DNA of 64,000 bases from Paracoccus wurundjeri (lineage in GTDB: Bacteria > Pseudomonadota > Alphaproteobacteria > Rhodobacterales > Rhodobacteraceae): positions 1 through 64,000 of the forward strand of contig NZ_JAUUTZ010000014.1 in assembly GCF_030678915.1 (NCBI RefSeq), given 5' to 3'. The notes beneath the pieces are model-generated. The model did not search any database. It was not told where the DNA came from and saw only the letters and a list, made by a program, of their open reading frames with translations. Shown here piece by piece: positions 8,721-17,416 of the stretch (position 1 is the first letter of the stretch; each line of letters opens with the position of its first letter). The position numbers were made by a program, and so were the translations under genes.

Positions 8721-9200
8721 TCAGTGGTTTTCATGCCCGTGTTGATGATCGTCCATATCATCGGCCGCGGAATCCCCGGAACGCTGGTTATCGACCGGTA
8801 TCTCGACCTCTTCCGTGCCGCATTCGCCGAAATCCAGCGTCATCTTGATCACCTGCCCGTCCTCCAGCGGAGCTTTCAGCCCCATCATCATCACATGATT
8901 GCCGCCGCGCGTCAGAAGCTCTTCGCCCTCGGCGGGAATCGTGATCCCGTCCGGGATTGGCGCCATCTTCATCACGCCGTCCACCTCGCTGTTGCTGTGC
9001 AGCTCAACCCGCTCGGCCGCATCCGAGGCGACGCCCGACAGCGTGCAATCGACCTTCCGGTGATTTTCAAGCAGCATGAAGGCCGCGCCGGATTTGGGAT
9101 TTGCGCCACGGGCATAGGCATCCGTGACGGCCATACCGTCATGGGCCAGCGCGGCATAGGGAAGCATGGCCGCAGAGGCGGCGAAAATTAGCGTTTTCAT
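8721..9200 (-). CDS. Periplasmic copper chaperone PCuAC-like protein (DUF461)
   Basis: A 159-residue secreted protein with signal peptide KTLIFAASAAMLPYAALA. The PCuAC copper site is recognisable as VELHSNSEVDGVMKM followed by GGNHVMMMGL, giving the family pattern of His and Met ligands H-x(n)-M...H-x-M. The C-terminus is a His/Asp-rich tail (DDMDDHQHGHENH) that could bind additional metal. The family delivers copper to the CuA or CuB centres of cytochrome oxidases, which fits a bacterium with an aa3 oxidase (ctaD at 39568). An unknown secreted protein gene lies directly upstream. Confidence 0.88.
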   Translation of the reverse strand: MKTLIFAASAAMLPYAALAHDGMAVTDAYARGANPKSGAAFMLLENHRKVDCTLSGVASDAAERVELHSNSEVDGVMKMAPIPDGITIPAEGEELLTRGGNHVMMMGLKAPLEDGQVIKMTLDFGECGTEEVEIPVDNQRSGDSAADDMDDHQHGHENH

Positions 9201-9231
9201 TCGTCAGTCCTTCCTGGGTTGGATAATCGGG

Positions 9232-9576
9232 TCAGATCGTCGTCAACCCGGACGGAGGATCGCGCGCCGATGCCAGCGGCACCGACCTAGAATGCTCTGA
9301 CAAGCCCCCCGGATGCGGTACGGGCCGATAGTGCCCGGCATCGCGCGTGATCAGGATATCGGCGCCTGCCGTCGCATCAAGAAATGACAGCGCCATGTCG
9401 GGGCAGATATGCGCCACCGATTTTCCCGCAGCGCCGGGCAGATGGCGGATCACAACGCCATCGCCTGTACAGATCACCACCTGCCCGCCATTCTGCACGG
9501 TCCCCCGCGCTATCCCCAGACCGATCCCGGTCAGGGCCAAACAGAAAACCAGAACAAGGCGCAGGGCGGATGTCAT
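9232..9576 (-). CDS. Small secreted protein of unknown function
   Basis: A 114-residue protein with a probable signal peptide (SALRLVLVFCLALTGIGLGIARG). The mature part contains two cysteines in GGQVVICTGDG and AHICPDMALS. It is encoded 31 bases upstream of the PCuAC gene on the same strand, so the two may form a copper-related pair. I recall similar small Cys-containing secreted proteins beside copper chaperones in Rhodobacteraceae, but I cannot name the family. No catalytic motif is visible. Gene status is supported by the signal peptide and the tight spacing. Confidence 0.55.
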   Translation of the reverse strand: MTSALRLVLVFCLALTGIGLGIARGTVQNGGQVVICTGDGVVIRHLPGAAGKSVAHICPDMALSFLDATAGADILITRDAGHYRPVPHPGGLSEHSRSVPLASARDPPSGLTTI

Positions 9577-9690
9577 GACGGCCAGTTTAACGGATCATCC
9601 TGCGACAGGCATCACCCAATCTGTCGCAGCAAAGGGGTATATAGGGATATGTCCGCCGCCTGCCGGATATCAGACCGGCGCGGTATCCAT

Positions 9691-9718
9691 AAACGCAAAC
9701 GCCCCGCCAAAGCGGGGC
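9691..9718 (-). terminator. Rho-independent terminator of rpmB
   Basis: On the minus strand GCCCCGC-TTTG-GCGGGGC (9718-9701) forms a 7-bp G/C stem followed by GTTTGCGTTT. It lies 25 bases after the rpmB stop. Confidence 0.75.
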
Positions 9719-9742
9719 AGGTGCAGCCGTTCAAGGCAGCAA

Positions 9743-10042
9743 TCAGGCTTGCAGTTCGGCCGGACCGTCAAGCTTGGAAATCTCGCGCTTGATCTTCAGG
9801 GCGCGGGCCGACAGATCGGCGTCTTTCGCCTTGGCCAGAAACTCATCCAGACCACCGCGATGATCCACCGAGCGCAGAGCGGCGGCCGAAATACGCAGGG
9901 AATAGCTGCGGCCCATTTTTTCAGACGTCAACGTGACCTCGTTCAGGTTCGGAAGGAACCGGCGACGAGTCTTGTTGTTGGCGTGGCTGACATTGTTACC
10001 GGTCATCGGGCCTTTACCGGTCAGTTCGCAGACGCGCGACAT
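9743..10042 (-). CDS. rpmB: 50S ribosomal protein L28
   Basis: A 99-residue L28 protein that begins with the family N-terminus [20 protein letters not shown], followed by [12 protein letters not shown]. The ATG at 10042 was chosen because upstream in-frame codons give unrelated sequence. The gene stands alone, with its own strong promoter (10147-10173), a leader containing a stable hairpin, and a terminator. That is an expected arrangement for a highly expressed single ribosomal protein gene. It is a structural part of the large ribosomal subunit. Confidence 0.96.
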   Translation of the reverse strand: MSRVCELTGKGPMTGNNVSHANNKTRRRFLPNLNEVTLTSEKMGRSYSLRISAAALRSVDHRGGLDEFLAKAKDADLSARALKIKREISKLDGPAELQA

Positions 10043-10106
10043 GGTGATAATCCTTCGTCTCAGCTTTGGCGGGCTTTCCCGGGATCGGGTTCGGCCCAAT
10101 GTGAAG

Positions 10107-10127
10107 GGGCGCAGCCCCGCTGCGCCC
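10107..10127 (-). promoter_or_regulatory. Stable hairpin in the rpmB 5' leader
   Basis: GGGCGCAGC-GGG-GCTGCGCCC (minus strand) makes a perfect 9-bp stem with a 3-base loop. It sits about 20-40 bases downstream of the predicted -10 and 64 bases before the start codon. It could be a regulatory leader structure; no T-tract follows, so it is not a standard terminator. Confidence 0.45.
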
Positions 10128-10146
10128 GAAAATCCGTTCGCGGGTG

Positions 10147-10173
10147 ATTATAGCGGACCGCCCCCCGCGTCAA
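10147..10173 (-). promoter_or_regulatory. Sigma-70 promoter of rpmB
   Basis: On the minus strand TTGACG (10173-10168) and a perfect TATAAT (10152-10147) are separated by 15 bases. The promoter overlaps the stop codon of the upstream PEP-mutase family gene. Confidence 0.75.
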
Positions 10174-10898
10174 GTCCCATAGCTTATCTGATTCCGCGCC
10201 GCCTGCGTCAATCCCGCCATCGCGTCCCGCCAAGGGAAAGGCCCGAAACTGGCCCGCGCCACGTTCAGCCGCGCCAGCTCGGCAAGTGAAGGAGCCGCCG
10301 GAGACACCATGATATTCACCGGCAATGCACATTCGCGGCATAATTCTTCAATCAATTCAGGGGCGATTAGTCCCGGCGCGAAGAAGCCGTCCGCGCCTGC
10401 CTGATGATAGATCCCGGACCGTTCCAATGCCTCTGGCAGCAATGCGGCGTGATCCTCGGTCGGGCTCCTCAGGAACAGATCGGTGCGGGCATTGATGAAC
10501 AGGCCGGTGCGTGCCCGTATCGCCGCGATTCGCCCGGCATGTTCGGCGGCGGGGCGAATGCCCTTGTTGGGCGGAATGCCATCCTCCAGATTGATCCCGG
10601 CAACGCCAAGCTCCTCCAATCGCGCAGCATTGGCCGCGACCTGTTCCGGCGTTTCGCCATATCCCGCCTCGAAATCGACGCTGAGCGGCAAATCCGATAC
10701 GGCGCGGATACGGGTGACGACATGCAGCAAATCCTCCAGCGGTACCGCTTCTCCGTCCGGATAGCCAAGCGCACCGGCGACCGAGGCACTGCCGGTCGCG
10801 AGTGCCTTTGCGCCGGCTTCGGCGACGGCCCTGGCCGATCCGGCATCCCAGATATTGAACAGGATCAGTGGATTTCCCGGCTGATGTAAGTCACGCAT
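10170..10898 (-). CDS. Isocitrate lyase/PEP mutase family protein
   Basis: A 242-residue TIM-barrel enzyme. Superfamily features include LILFNIWDAGSARAVAEAGA near residue 11, GSASVAGALGYPDG near 36, VDFEAGYG near 74 and INLEDG near 100, with metal-binding acidic residues. The KKCGH-type loop of true isocitrate lyase is absent, so the protein belongs with the PEP mutase, oxaloacetate hydrolase or carboxyphosphonoenolpyruvate mutase-like members. The substrate is not predictable; housekeeping members often have oxaloacetate-decarboxylase-like activity. A good AGGAAAAGG ribosome-binding site precedes the ATG. It lies 39 bases after ada on the same strand, and its stop lies within the rpmB promoter. 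Confidence 0.8.
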   Translation of the reverse strand: MRDLHQPGNPLILFNIWDAGSARAVAEAGAKALATGSASVAGALGYPDGEAVPLEDLLHVVTRIRAVSDLPLSVDFEAGYGETPEQVAANAARLEELGVAGINLEDGIPPNKGIRPAAEHAGRIAAIRARTGLFINARTDLFLRSPTEDHAALLPEALERSGIYHQAGADGFFAPGLIAPELIEELCRECALPVNIMVSPAAPSLAELARLNVARASFGPFPWRDAMAGLTQAARNQISYGT

Positions 10899-10937
10899 TT
10901 GGTTAACCTTTTCCTGGAACAGCGCGGCGCCGCCTGT

Positions 10938-11987
10938 TCAGGCGGCATAGGCACGTTCGGTTTCGATAAGCTTTTCCTTGCGCCACAGCCCTCCGGCATA
11001 GCCGGTCAAGGTACCGTCCGCGCCGATGACCCGGTGACATGGCACCACAAGCGCGATGCGATTCGTGGCATTGGCGCGCGCCACGGCGCGGGTTGCGGTG
11101 GGCTGGCCGATATCGGCGGCAAGCTGGGCATAGCTACAGGTCTCGCCCGCGGGGATCCGGCGCAATTGCTGCCAGACGCGGCGTTGAAAATCGGTCCCGT
11201 GAAGCTGAACCGGCACGGAAAAGCTCGGATTGTTCCCCTCGAAATAGGCATTCAGCTCGGCTTCCACGCGATCCGTGACCGCGCTGCGCCCCAATCCGAT
11301 CCGCCCGCCGACAAAGCCCGACAGCTTCCGCAGCCCCTCCGGCAGCGCCTTGCGGTCGATGAATTCCAGCAAATGCAGCGCCTCGTCATCCGCAATAGCG
11401 ATCATCCCGCCAAGCGGCGTGTCGATCCAGTCGGCCCTGAGATCGGCGGGACCGCGCAGCACATGCGGCTTGTGGCCGAACAGCCGCGCGAAAGCGTTCC
11501 TGAACCCCGAGGCCGAATCGAATCCGGCATCCAGTTGTGCGTCGATCATCGCTGATCCCTCCGTCAATGCTTTCATACCGCCCCGCAGGCGCAATTCCCG
11601 CGCCATCTGCAGGAAGCTTTGCCCGAAATGGCGGCGAAAGGCACGACGCACGGTCGAAGGGTCAAGCCCCATCTCGGTCAGATCGCCTTCGGACCAGCGG
11701 CGCGCGGGATCGGCCTTCAGTTCCGCCATCAACCGCGAGACGATCCGATCGCCGTCAGCCGTGGGACCGCCGGGGAAACAGCGGCGGCAGGGCCGGAAAC
11801 CGGCGGCCTCCGCCTCGGCAGGATGCGTGAACCAGCGGCAGTTTTCCGGGCGCGGCTTGCGGGCCGGGCAGGTCAGCCGGCAAAAGATACCCGTCGTGGT
11901 GACCGCGACATAGGCGCGGCCTTCATAGGCCGGGTCGCGGGCCAGAAGCGCGGCATAAAGCGTTTCGGGTTCAGGCAGGTCAAGCAT
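10938..11987 (-). CDS. ada: Bifunctional Ada: DNA repair methyltransferase and transcriptional activator
   Basis: A 349-residue protein with the full Ada architecture. The N-terminal zinc domain has Cys36, Cys40, Cys67 and Cys70 (FCRLTC and PCRRC), matching the four zinc ligands of E. coli Ada, including the methyl-acceptor cysteine. An AraC-type helix-turn-helix covers about residues 85-175. The C-terminal O6-methylguanine methyltransferase domain has active-site VVPCHRVIG (Cys near 317). It repairs alkylated DNA and, when methylated, activates adaptive-response genes. The ATG at 11987 was chosen for its GAGGAAGGAAACC ribosome-binding site; an upstream in-frame ATG would add 19 residues. It lies between meaB and the PEP-mutase family gene, all on the minus strand. 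Confidence 0.92.
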   Translation of the reverse strand: MLDLPEPETLYAALLARDPAYEGRAYVAVTTTGIFCRLTCPARKPRPENCRWFTHPAEAEAAGFRPCRRCFPGGPTADGDRIVSRLMAELKADPARRWSEGDLTEMGLDPSTVRRAFRRHFGQSFLQMARELRLRGGMKALTEGSAMIDAQLDAGFDSASGFRNAFARLFGHKPHVLRGPADLRADWIDTPLGGMIAIADDEALHLLEFIDRKALPEGLRKLSGFVGGRIGLGRSAVTDRVEAELNAYFEGNNPSFSVPVQLHGTDFQRRVWQQLRRIPAGETCSYAQLAADIGQPTATRAVARANATNRIALVVPCHRVIGADGTLTGYAGGLWRKEKLIETERAYAA

Positions 11988-12054
11988 GGCGGTTTCCTTC
12001 CTCATGCCCTTTTCTATCCGATTCGCGGGCGGCATGGGACGCAAAATCGGGCGT

Positions 12055-13038
12055 TTATTCCAGCGCGCCGCCCTGCCCTTTGCTCAATTGATCCAGCAAC
12101 TGCGTCGCCGCAAACCCCGGCGCCATATCACCCGCAGCAACCGCATCGCCCAGCCGTTGCAATTCCCCTTTGATTTCAGGCTGATCCAACCGCGCAAGCA
12201 GCCCGGCCCTTAGCTCTGCCATGAACCAATGACGCGCCTGGGCCGAGCGGGTCGCCTCGAAATGCCCGTTCTCGCGGCGCCAATCCGCGAGTTCCTGCAT
12301 CTCGTCCCACGCCTTGCGCAACCCGTCCCCGGTCGCAGCCGACACGGCAAGCGCCTTGGGAAAACCCCCGGGGTCCTGCGGGCGCTTGCGCAGCAGGCGC
12401 AGCGCGCCCGCATAATCCGCGCATGTCCGCCGCGCCGTGGCCAGAAGATCGCCATCGGCCTTGTTCACCAGAATAAGATCGGCCATCTCCATGATGCCGC
12501 GCTTGACGCCCTGCAACTCGTCCCCGCCGGCGGGGGCAAGCAGCAGGATGAACAGATCGGACATCTCGGCCACCAGCGTCTCGGACTGGCCGACGCCGAC
12601 CGTCTCGATCAGCACCACGTCATAGCCCGCCGCCTCGCATAACCGGATCGATTCTCGTGTGCGCCGGGCGACGCCGCCCAGTTCGGCGGATGAGGGCGTA
12701 GGGCGGATGAACGCCATCGGATTGCGCGACAGCAGCTCCATCCTGGTCTTGTCGCCAAGGATAGAGCCCCCCGACCGCGCCGAGGACGGATCGACGGCAA
12801 GGACCGCGACCCGGTACCCCTGTTCGGTCAGCATCGTGCCGAAAGCCTCGATGAAAGTCGATTTGCCGACGCCCGGTGTTCCGGACATGCCGATGCGCAG
12901 GGCCTGACGCGGCGGCAGTTGCGACAGCAGTTCAACCGCCTGTTCGCGATGATCGGGGCGGGTCGATTCGATCAGGGTGATCGCACGGGACAGCGCCCGG
13001 CGATTGCCTTTGGTCAAAGAGTCCAGAAGTTCTGTCAT
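12055..13038 (-). CDS. meaB: Methylmalonyl-CoA mutase-associated GTPase MeaB
   Basis: A 327-residue G3E-family GTPase. The P-loop is GTPGVGKSTFIEAFG near residue 54. AVDPSSARSGGSILGDKTRM follows, a MeaB/ArgK signature, then ETVGVGQSE and the guanine-specificity motif NKAD. It protects and reloads the cobalamin-dependent methylmalonyl-CoA mutase in propionate and ethylmalonyl-CoA metabolism. The mutase is not in this window, but methylmalonyl-CoA epimerase is at 56072-56476. It is followed at close range by ada. Confidence 0.93.
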   Translation of the reverse strand: MTELLDSLTKGNRRALSRAITLIESTRPDHREQAVELLSQLPPRQALRIGMSGTPGVGKSTFIEAFGTMLTEQGYRVAVLAVDPSSARSGGSILGDKTRMELLSRNPMAFIRPTPSSAELGGVARRTRESIRLCEAAGYDVVLIETVGVGQSETLVAEMSDLFILLLAPAGGDELQGVKRGIMEMADLILVNKADGDLLATARRTCADYAGALRLLRKRPQDPGGFPKALAVSAATGDGLRKAWDEMQELADWRRENGHFEATRSAQARHWFMAELRAGLLARLDQPEIKGELQRLGDAVAAGDMAPGFAATQLLDQLSKGQGGALE

Positions 13039-13114
13039 ATGACCCCGTCTGAAAGCGGCGGCAAGCTGCCTCGTCTGCGGAAGGTACTTGAACCAGCCGC
13101 ATGACAGCCGTCAA

Positions 13115-13143
13115 CCCCGACAGGTATTTGGACAAAGAAGAAG
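13115..13143 (+). repeat. Intergenic repeat element, copy 2 (no hairpin)
   Basis: AGGTATTTGGACAAAGAAG plus AAG at 13122-13143, preceded by CCCCGAC. It lies between the start of meaB and the end of soxG, in the opposite orientation to both. It is the only copy not in the orientation of an upstream gene, and it lacks the G/C stem. Confidence 0.7.
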
Positions 13144-13153
13144 TGCCAGACGC

Positions 13154-13672
13154 TCAGCCCGGGGCAAGCTGGCTGCCCGGGGTCGCCGCGTTGTTCAGGA
13201 TCCGATCGAGATAATCGGCGGTCGAGCGAAAGCCGATCATGCGGAAGCCGTTTCCGATGTGCCAGAATGCGACGGCGGTTTGCGCGGCGCGGGTGCGGCG
13301 CAGGCCGTCGCGGGGCAGCGCATCGGGATCAGCAGGGCACAGCTTGGCGATCACATCGCCCGCATGGGGGCCAGTGATATCGAAAACGGCGCGCGCATCC
13401 GAGACATCCGCAACCAGTGCATGTTCGCCGGTAAGCGCCTGTTCCAGCGCCTGCACGGTCCTGGCGGTCTCGGCGACAGGAAGCAGCAGCAATAACTCAT
13501 CCGGAGACATCCAGCCAAGACTGAGGCTGCCATCCCTGGTGATGCAGGCCGCCTGCGGAATGGGCAGACCCGCGGCCTCGGCGATGGCATCGCCTGCACG
13601 CTCAAGATCGGCGCGGATGGTGATCATGCCGAACTCGCTGCGGCGGGCGATCGTGGCGAGTGCATCAGCCAT
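13154..13672 (-). CDS. soxG: Sarcosine oxidase subunit gamma
   Basis: A 172-residue protein related to the aminomethyltransferase (GcvT) fold. It matches SoxG by length, by motifs such as SLGWMSPDELLLLLP near residue 50, and by position directly after soxA, which it overlaps by 8 bases. Gamma is the smallest of the two GcvT-like parts of the heterotetrameric, tetrahydrofolate-using sarcosine oxidase in the cytoplasm. The complex turns sarcosine into glycine, with formation of methylene-tetrahydrofolate and hydrogen peroxide. Confidence 0.9.
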   Translation of the reverse strand: MADALATIARRSEFGMITIRADLERAGDAIAEAAGLPIPQAACITRDGSLSLGWMSPDELLLLLPVAETARTVQALEQALTGEHALVADVSDARAVFDITGPHAGDVIAKLCPADPDALPRDGLRRTRAAQTAVAFWHIGNGFRMIGFRSTADYLDRILNNAATPGSQLAPG

Positions 13673-16595
13673 TGAGACGGCTCCCTTCCTTGTCGAAGAA
13701 CACCGGCTCGCAGATCCGTGCCTTCATTACCTCATTCGAGGGCAGCGGGAATTCCAGAACCTGTCCCATCCGTTCCGGCCCGTGACGGACAAGCCCCATG
13801 GCGATGGGCTTGTTCAGCGTGGGCGAATAATAGCTGGAAGTGACACGCCCCTGCGTCTTGCGCTGCCCGTTATCGTTCTTGCCCTCATCCACGGCATAGG
13901 CGCCATCGGGCAGAACACGGTCGTCAAGGCTTTCCAGCCCCACAAGCTGCCAGCGGCTGCCATCGCGCATATGGCTGCGGCTTTGCGCCCGCTTGCCGAT
14001 ATAATCGGCTTTCTTCTTCGAGATCGCCCAATGCAGGCCCAGATCCTGCGGAATGATCGTGCCATCGGTTTCATCGCCGATCATGATGAAACCTTTTTCC
14101 GCGCGCATGACATGCATCGCCTCGGTGCCGTAGGGGGTGATGTTCAGATCATGCCCAGACTCGTGCAGCTTCTGCCAGAGTTCCAGCCCGCGCGAGGCAG
14201 GCACCGCGATCTCGTAGCTGAGTTCGCCCGAAAAGCTGATGCGGAAAATCCGGGCCGGAATACCGGCGATCTCGCCCTCTTTCCAGCTCATGAAGGGGAA
14301 GGCTTCGGCGGACAGGTCGATATTGCCGGACAGCCGCTCAAGCAGGACCCGGGCCTTCGGTCCGGCAACGGCGATTTGTGCATATTGCTCGGTCAGGTTG
14401 GCGGTATAGACCTGCCAGTCCCACCATTCGCATTGCAGCCAGTCTTCCATATGGCCGTGGATACGCTCGGCCCCGCCGGTGGTGGTGTGGCACAGCCATG
14501 TATCGTCCGACAGCCGCGCGACGACCCCGTCATCCATCAGGAAACCGTTCTCGCTGCACATCAGGCCGTAACGGCACCGACCGGGTTTCAGATTGGACAT
14601 CATGTTCGTGTACAGCATATCCATGAAGCGCCCGGCATCCGGTCCCTTGACGATGATCTTGCCAAGGGTCGAGGCATCCAGCGTACCGACGCCTTCGCGC
14701 ACCGCCATGATCTCGCGGTTGACAGCGGCGTGACGGTCCTCGGCCCCGCGCGGATAGCAATAGGGGCGGCGCCAGTGACCCACCGGCTCCCATGAAACGT
14801 CGTGACGCTGATGCCAGTCATGCATGGGCGTCTTGCGCAGGGGCTGGAACGCCTCACCCCGCGCATCCGCCGCGATGGTGGCCAGTGTCAGCGGCGTATA
14901 GGGAGGGCGGAAGGTCGTCGTGCCAGTGGCCGGGATAGGCTGGTCAAGCGTCTTCGACAGCACGGCAAGGCCGTTGATATTGCTGACCTTGCCCTGATCG
15001 GTGGCCATTCCCAGCGTGGTATAGCGCTTGGTATGCTCGACGCTGGCATAGCCTTCGCGGGCGGCCAGTTCGACATCGGAAACCTTCACATCGTTCTGGA
15101 AATCCAGCCACATTTTCGAGCGCAGCTTATAGGGCGCATTCTGCGGCATGACCCAGACCGGCATGGTTTCGGCTTCGGGCAGTTCCAAATCGCCCGCGCA
15201 AAGCAGATCGCCATTCGCGGCACCTGCGGCCGTAACCATCCCCTTGCCGTCCGCGCCCAGTGGCGGACGTTTAGGATCGGGACGGAACATGGCCGGACCT
15301 TCGTCCCAGATCAGCTTGCCGCCGCAATGGCTCCACAGATGGACCACGGGGGACCAGCCGCCGGACATCGCCACCGCATCGCATTCGACACCGCCGGTGA
15401 TCGTGCCGTCGCCTGCCTGATCGCACAGCGCCACCCCTTCCACATGGCGGCTGCCCTTGACCTTGGCGATGGCCGTGCCGGTCAGGACCGGGATATTGCG
15501 GGCGCGCGCCGCCTGCGGCAATTCGCCAGAGGCGCCGGGGCGGGCGTCTATCACGGCAACCACGTCAAGCCCCGCATCCGAGGCCGTCAGGGCGGTGCGA
15601 TAAGCGTCATCGTTATTGGTGACGACAACGATCCGCTGGCCGGGGGCCACGCCGTATTCGCTGATGAAATCCCGCATGGCCGAGGCCAGCATGACACCCG
15701 GGACGTCGTTGCAGGCAAATGACAATGGCCGCTCAAGCGCCCCTGTCGCCGTGATCACATGCCCGGCGCGGATACGCCACAGGCGTTGCCGGGGAATGCC
15801 CTGATTGGGATCGTGATCGGCCAGAGCCTCGCGCGCCAGCAGATAACCGTGATCGTAAAGCCCCGTCGCCATGCAGTTGCGGCGCAGGATGACATTATCG
15901 CGCCCGCGCAGATCCGTAAGCAGGGCGTCGATCGCCTCGGTCCCTTTGGTGTGATCGGCGGGGGTGCGCCCGCCCCATTCCGGACCTTGTTCCAGCACGA
16001 TCACGCGCTGCCCGTTCCCGGCGGCGTCGCGGGCGGCGGTCAGGCCGGATATCCCGCCACCGACGACGACGAGATCGGCGAAACCATATGCCTGTTCATA
16101 GCTGTCCGGGTCACGCTCTTTCGGGGCGCGGCCAAGCCCGGCACTACGGCGGATGATCGGCTCGAACAGGTGTTTCCAGAACGGGCGGGGATGAATGAAG
16201 GTCTTGTAATAGAACCCCGCCGGCAGCATCGGCGACAGCAAGTTGTTCACCGCCCCGATATCGGCGTCCAGCGAGGGCCAGCAATTCTGGCTGCCCAGCA
16301 CCATGCCGTGAACCAGCGAAGTTGTGGTGGCCCGCTGATTGGGCTCGAACCGGCCGCCCTGACCAAGGCCGAACAGGGCATTGGGTTCCTCGGCCCCGGA
16401 GGCGATCGGCCCGCGCGGACGGTGATATTTGAACGAACGGCCCATCAGCATCTGGCCATTGGCCAGCAGAGCCGAGGCCAGCGTATCGCCCTGAACCCCG
16501 CGCAGATGACGCCCATCGAAGCGGAACGGAAGCTGAAAGGCGCGGTCGATCAGGCGGCCACCCCGGGCCAGACGGAAAGGAGGCGTATAGGTCAT
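13665..16595 (-). CDS. soxA: Sarcosine oxidase subunit alpha
   Basis: A 976-residue multidomain subunit of normal length. An N-terminal ferredoxin-like domain (residues 1-110, with GDTLASALLANG) comes first. An NAD(P)/FAD-type Rossmann domain follows, with VVVGGGISGLTAARDAAGNG near residue 172. A C-terminal GcvT-like tetrahydrofolate domain begins near residue 600 (RDAVNREIMAVREGVG-like region) and runs to the end. It carries NAD+ and forms the folate site of heterotetrameric sarcosine oxidase. The first 4 bases overlap soxD and the last 8 overlap soxG, so the three are one transcription unit. Confidence 0.95.
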   Translation of the reverse strand: MTYTPPFRLARGGRLIDRAFQLPFRFDGRHLRGVQGDTLASALLANGQMLMGRSFKYHRPRGPIASGAEEPNALFGLGQGGRFEPNQRATTTSLVHGMVLGSQNCWPSLDADIGAVNNLLSPMLPAGFYYKTFIHPRPFWKHLFEPIIRRSAGLGRAPKERDPDSYEQAYGFADLVVVGGGISGLTAARDAAGNGQRVIVLEQGPEWGGRTPADHTKGTEAIDALLTDLRGRDNVILRRNCMATGLYDHGYLLAREALADHDPNQGIPRQRLWRIRAGHVITATGALERPLSFACNDVPGVMLASAMRDFISEYGVAPGQRIVVVTNNDDAYRTALTASDAGLDVVAVIDARPGASGELPQAARARNIPVLTGTAIAKVKGSRHVEGVALCDQAGDGTITGGVECDAVAMSGGWSPVVHLWSHCGGKLIWDEGPAMFRPDPKRPPLGADGKGMVTAAGAANGDLLCAGDLELPEAETMPVWVMPQNAPYKLRSKMWLDFQNDVKVSDVELAAREGYASVEHTKRYTTLGMATDQGKVSNINGLAVLSKTLDQPIPATGTTTFRPPYTPLTLATIAADARGEAFQPLRKTPMHDWHQRHDVSWEPVGHWRRPYCYPRGAEDRHAAVNREIMAVREGVGTLDASTLGKIIVKGPDAGRFMDMLYTNMMSNLKPGRCRYGLMCSENGFLMDDGVVARLSDDTWLCHTTTGGAERIHGHMEDWLQCEWWDWQVYTANLTEQYAQIAVAGPKARVLLERLSGNIDLSAEAFPFMSWKEGEIAGIPARIFRISFSGELSYEIAVPASRGLELWQKLHESGHDLNITPYGTEAMHVMRAEKGFIMIGDETDGTIIPQDLGLHWAISKKKADYIGKRAQSRSHMRDGSRWQLVGLESLDDRVLPDGAYAVDEGKNDNGQRKTQGRVTSSYYSPTLNKPIAMGLVRHGPERMGQVLEFPLPSNEVMKARICEPVFFDKEGSRLNG

Positions 16596-16957
16596 TGGGC
16601 GCTGCCTTTCTCAGAGGACCAGACTTTTTCGGGGGACCAGTCAGGTTGCCAGTCGGGGCGGGATTTGCGGATCTTGTCGATGATCTCTTGCGGCGGCTGC
16701 GTGGTCTGGGCGCGATAGGTGCCATAGACCTGCAATGTCGCGGTATCGCGGGCGGCGAGGAACCATTTCCCACAGCCATAAGCATGCCGCCAGCGTTCGA
16801 AATGCACGCCCTTGGGGTTTTTGCGGGCGAACAGATAGGCTTCGAAATCATCGTCATTGCCGTCTGGCCCGATACGCTTCAGATGCGCTTCGCCACCGGG
16901 ATGAAGCTCGGATTCCTCGGCTTGAACACCGCAATAGGGACAGGTCAGTATCAGCAT
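16592..16957 (-). CDS. soxD: Sarcosine oxidase subunit delta
   Basis: A 121-residue zinc-binding subunit. Family features are the N-terminal LTCPYCGVQAEESELHPGGEA, the arginine-rich centre with NPKGVHFERWRHAYGCGKWF (the second part of the zinc site), and RDTATLQVYGTYRA. The C-terminus is somewhat longer than usual (about 20 residues, rich in Pro, Trp and Lys). It overlaps soxA by 4 bases and starts directly after the stop of the tfoX-like gene. It is a structural part of the sarcosine oxidase complex. Confidence 0.93.
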   Translation of the reverse strand: MLILTCPYCGVQAEESELHPGGEAHLKRIGPDGNDDDFEAYLFARKNPKGVHFERWRHAYGCGKWFLAARDTATLQVYGTYRAQTTQPPQEIIDKIRKSRPDWQPDWSPEKVWSSEKGSAQ

Positions 16958-17293
16958 TCAGCAATCCTTGGGAGGAAAGGTGGAAACATGGGTCAACGCC
17001 ATACGGGCGAGGCCCTGACGGATGTCATCATCGGAAAGCGGAGGGCCGGACAGCCAGACAAAGCCGGGCTTTTCGCGGCCTGCATGCGACATGCGCGACG
17101 TGCCGGGAAGGGCAAGCGCCTGCGCTTCGGCCTCTTTGCCGACGCGGAACATCGCATGGCCCGCGCGTGCGGCGCAAAGCATATGCCCGTTCAGCATGAA
17201 GCAAAGCCCGCCGAACATCGGGCGGCTGCGCAGCCCGTCCGGCTGGCCGAGATCTTCGGGAAGCTGGGCCTCAAGACCGGGATCGCGGGTCAT
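16958..17293 (-). CDS. TfoX/Sxy N-terminal domain protein preceding soxD
   Basis: A 111-residue protein whose centre, RSRPMFGGLCFMLNGHMLCA followed by MFRVG, is the hallmark of the TfoX N-terminal domain. The family is named for competence regulators, but stand-alone proteins of this kind mostly have unknown roles. The ATG at 17293 (MTRDPGLEAQ) was chosen because the longer frame from 17386 would have to be translated through a terminator hairpin. The gene ends directly at the ATG of soxD, so it is probably translated from the same mRNA as soxDAG. This is an unusual neighbour for sarcosine oxidase genes. Confidence 0.75.
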   Translation of the reverse strand: MTRDPGLEAQLPEDLGQPDGLRSRPMFGGLCFMLNGHMLCAARAGHAMFRVGKEAEAQALALPGTSRMSHAGREKPGFVWLSGPPLSDDDIRQGLARMALTHVSTFPPKDC

Positions 17294-17320
17294 GACCGGC
17301 AACCCGGGGGACAAGCGGTA

Positions 17321-17355
17321 AAGAAAGGGACCGGGGGCCATCCGCCCCCGATCCC
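17321..17355 (-). terminator. Rho-independent terminator upstream of the tfoX-like gene
   Basis: On the minus strand GGGATCGGGGGC (17355-17344) pairs with GCCCCCGGTCCC (17338-17327), 12 pairs with one G-U wobble around loop GGATG. It is followed by TTTCTT. It would end transcripts coming from soxB and the two small genes before tfoX-soxDAG. Confidence 0.7.
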
Positions 17356-17416
17356 GGCGAGTGACGCTATCCGACCGGCATCCCAAAGTGCCATGCCGCG
17401 TTTCACGCCGCTCTGC

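Noticed and set aside
13239..14795. 518-residue plus-strand open frame opposite soxG and soxA
   Set aside because: It is antisense to well-matched sarcosine oxidase subunits and has no recognisable motif.
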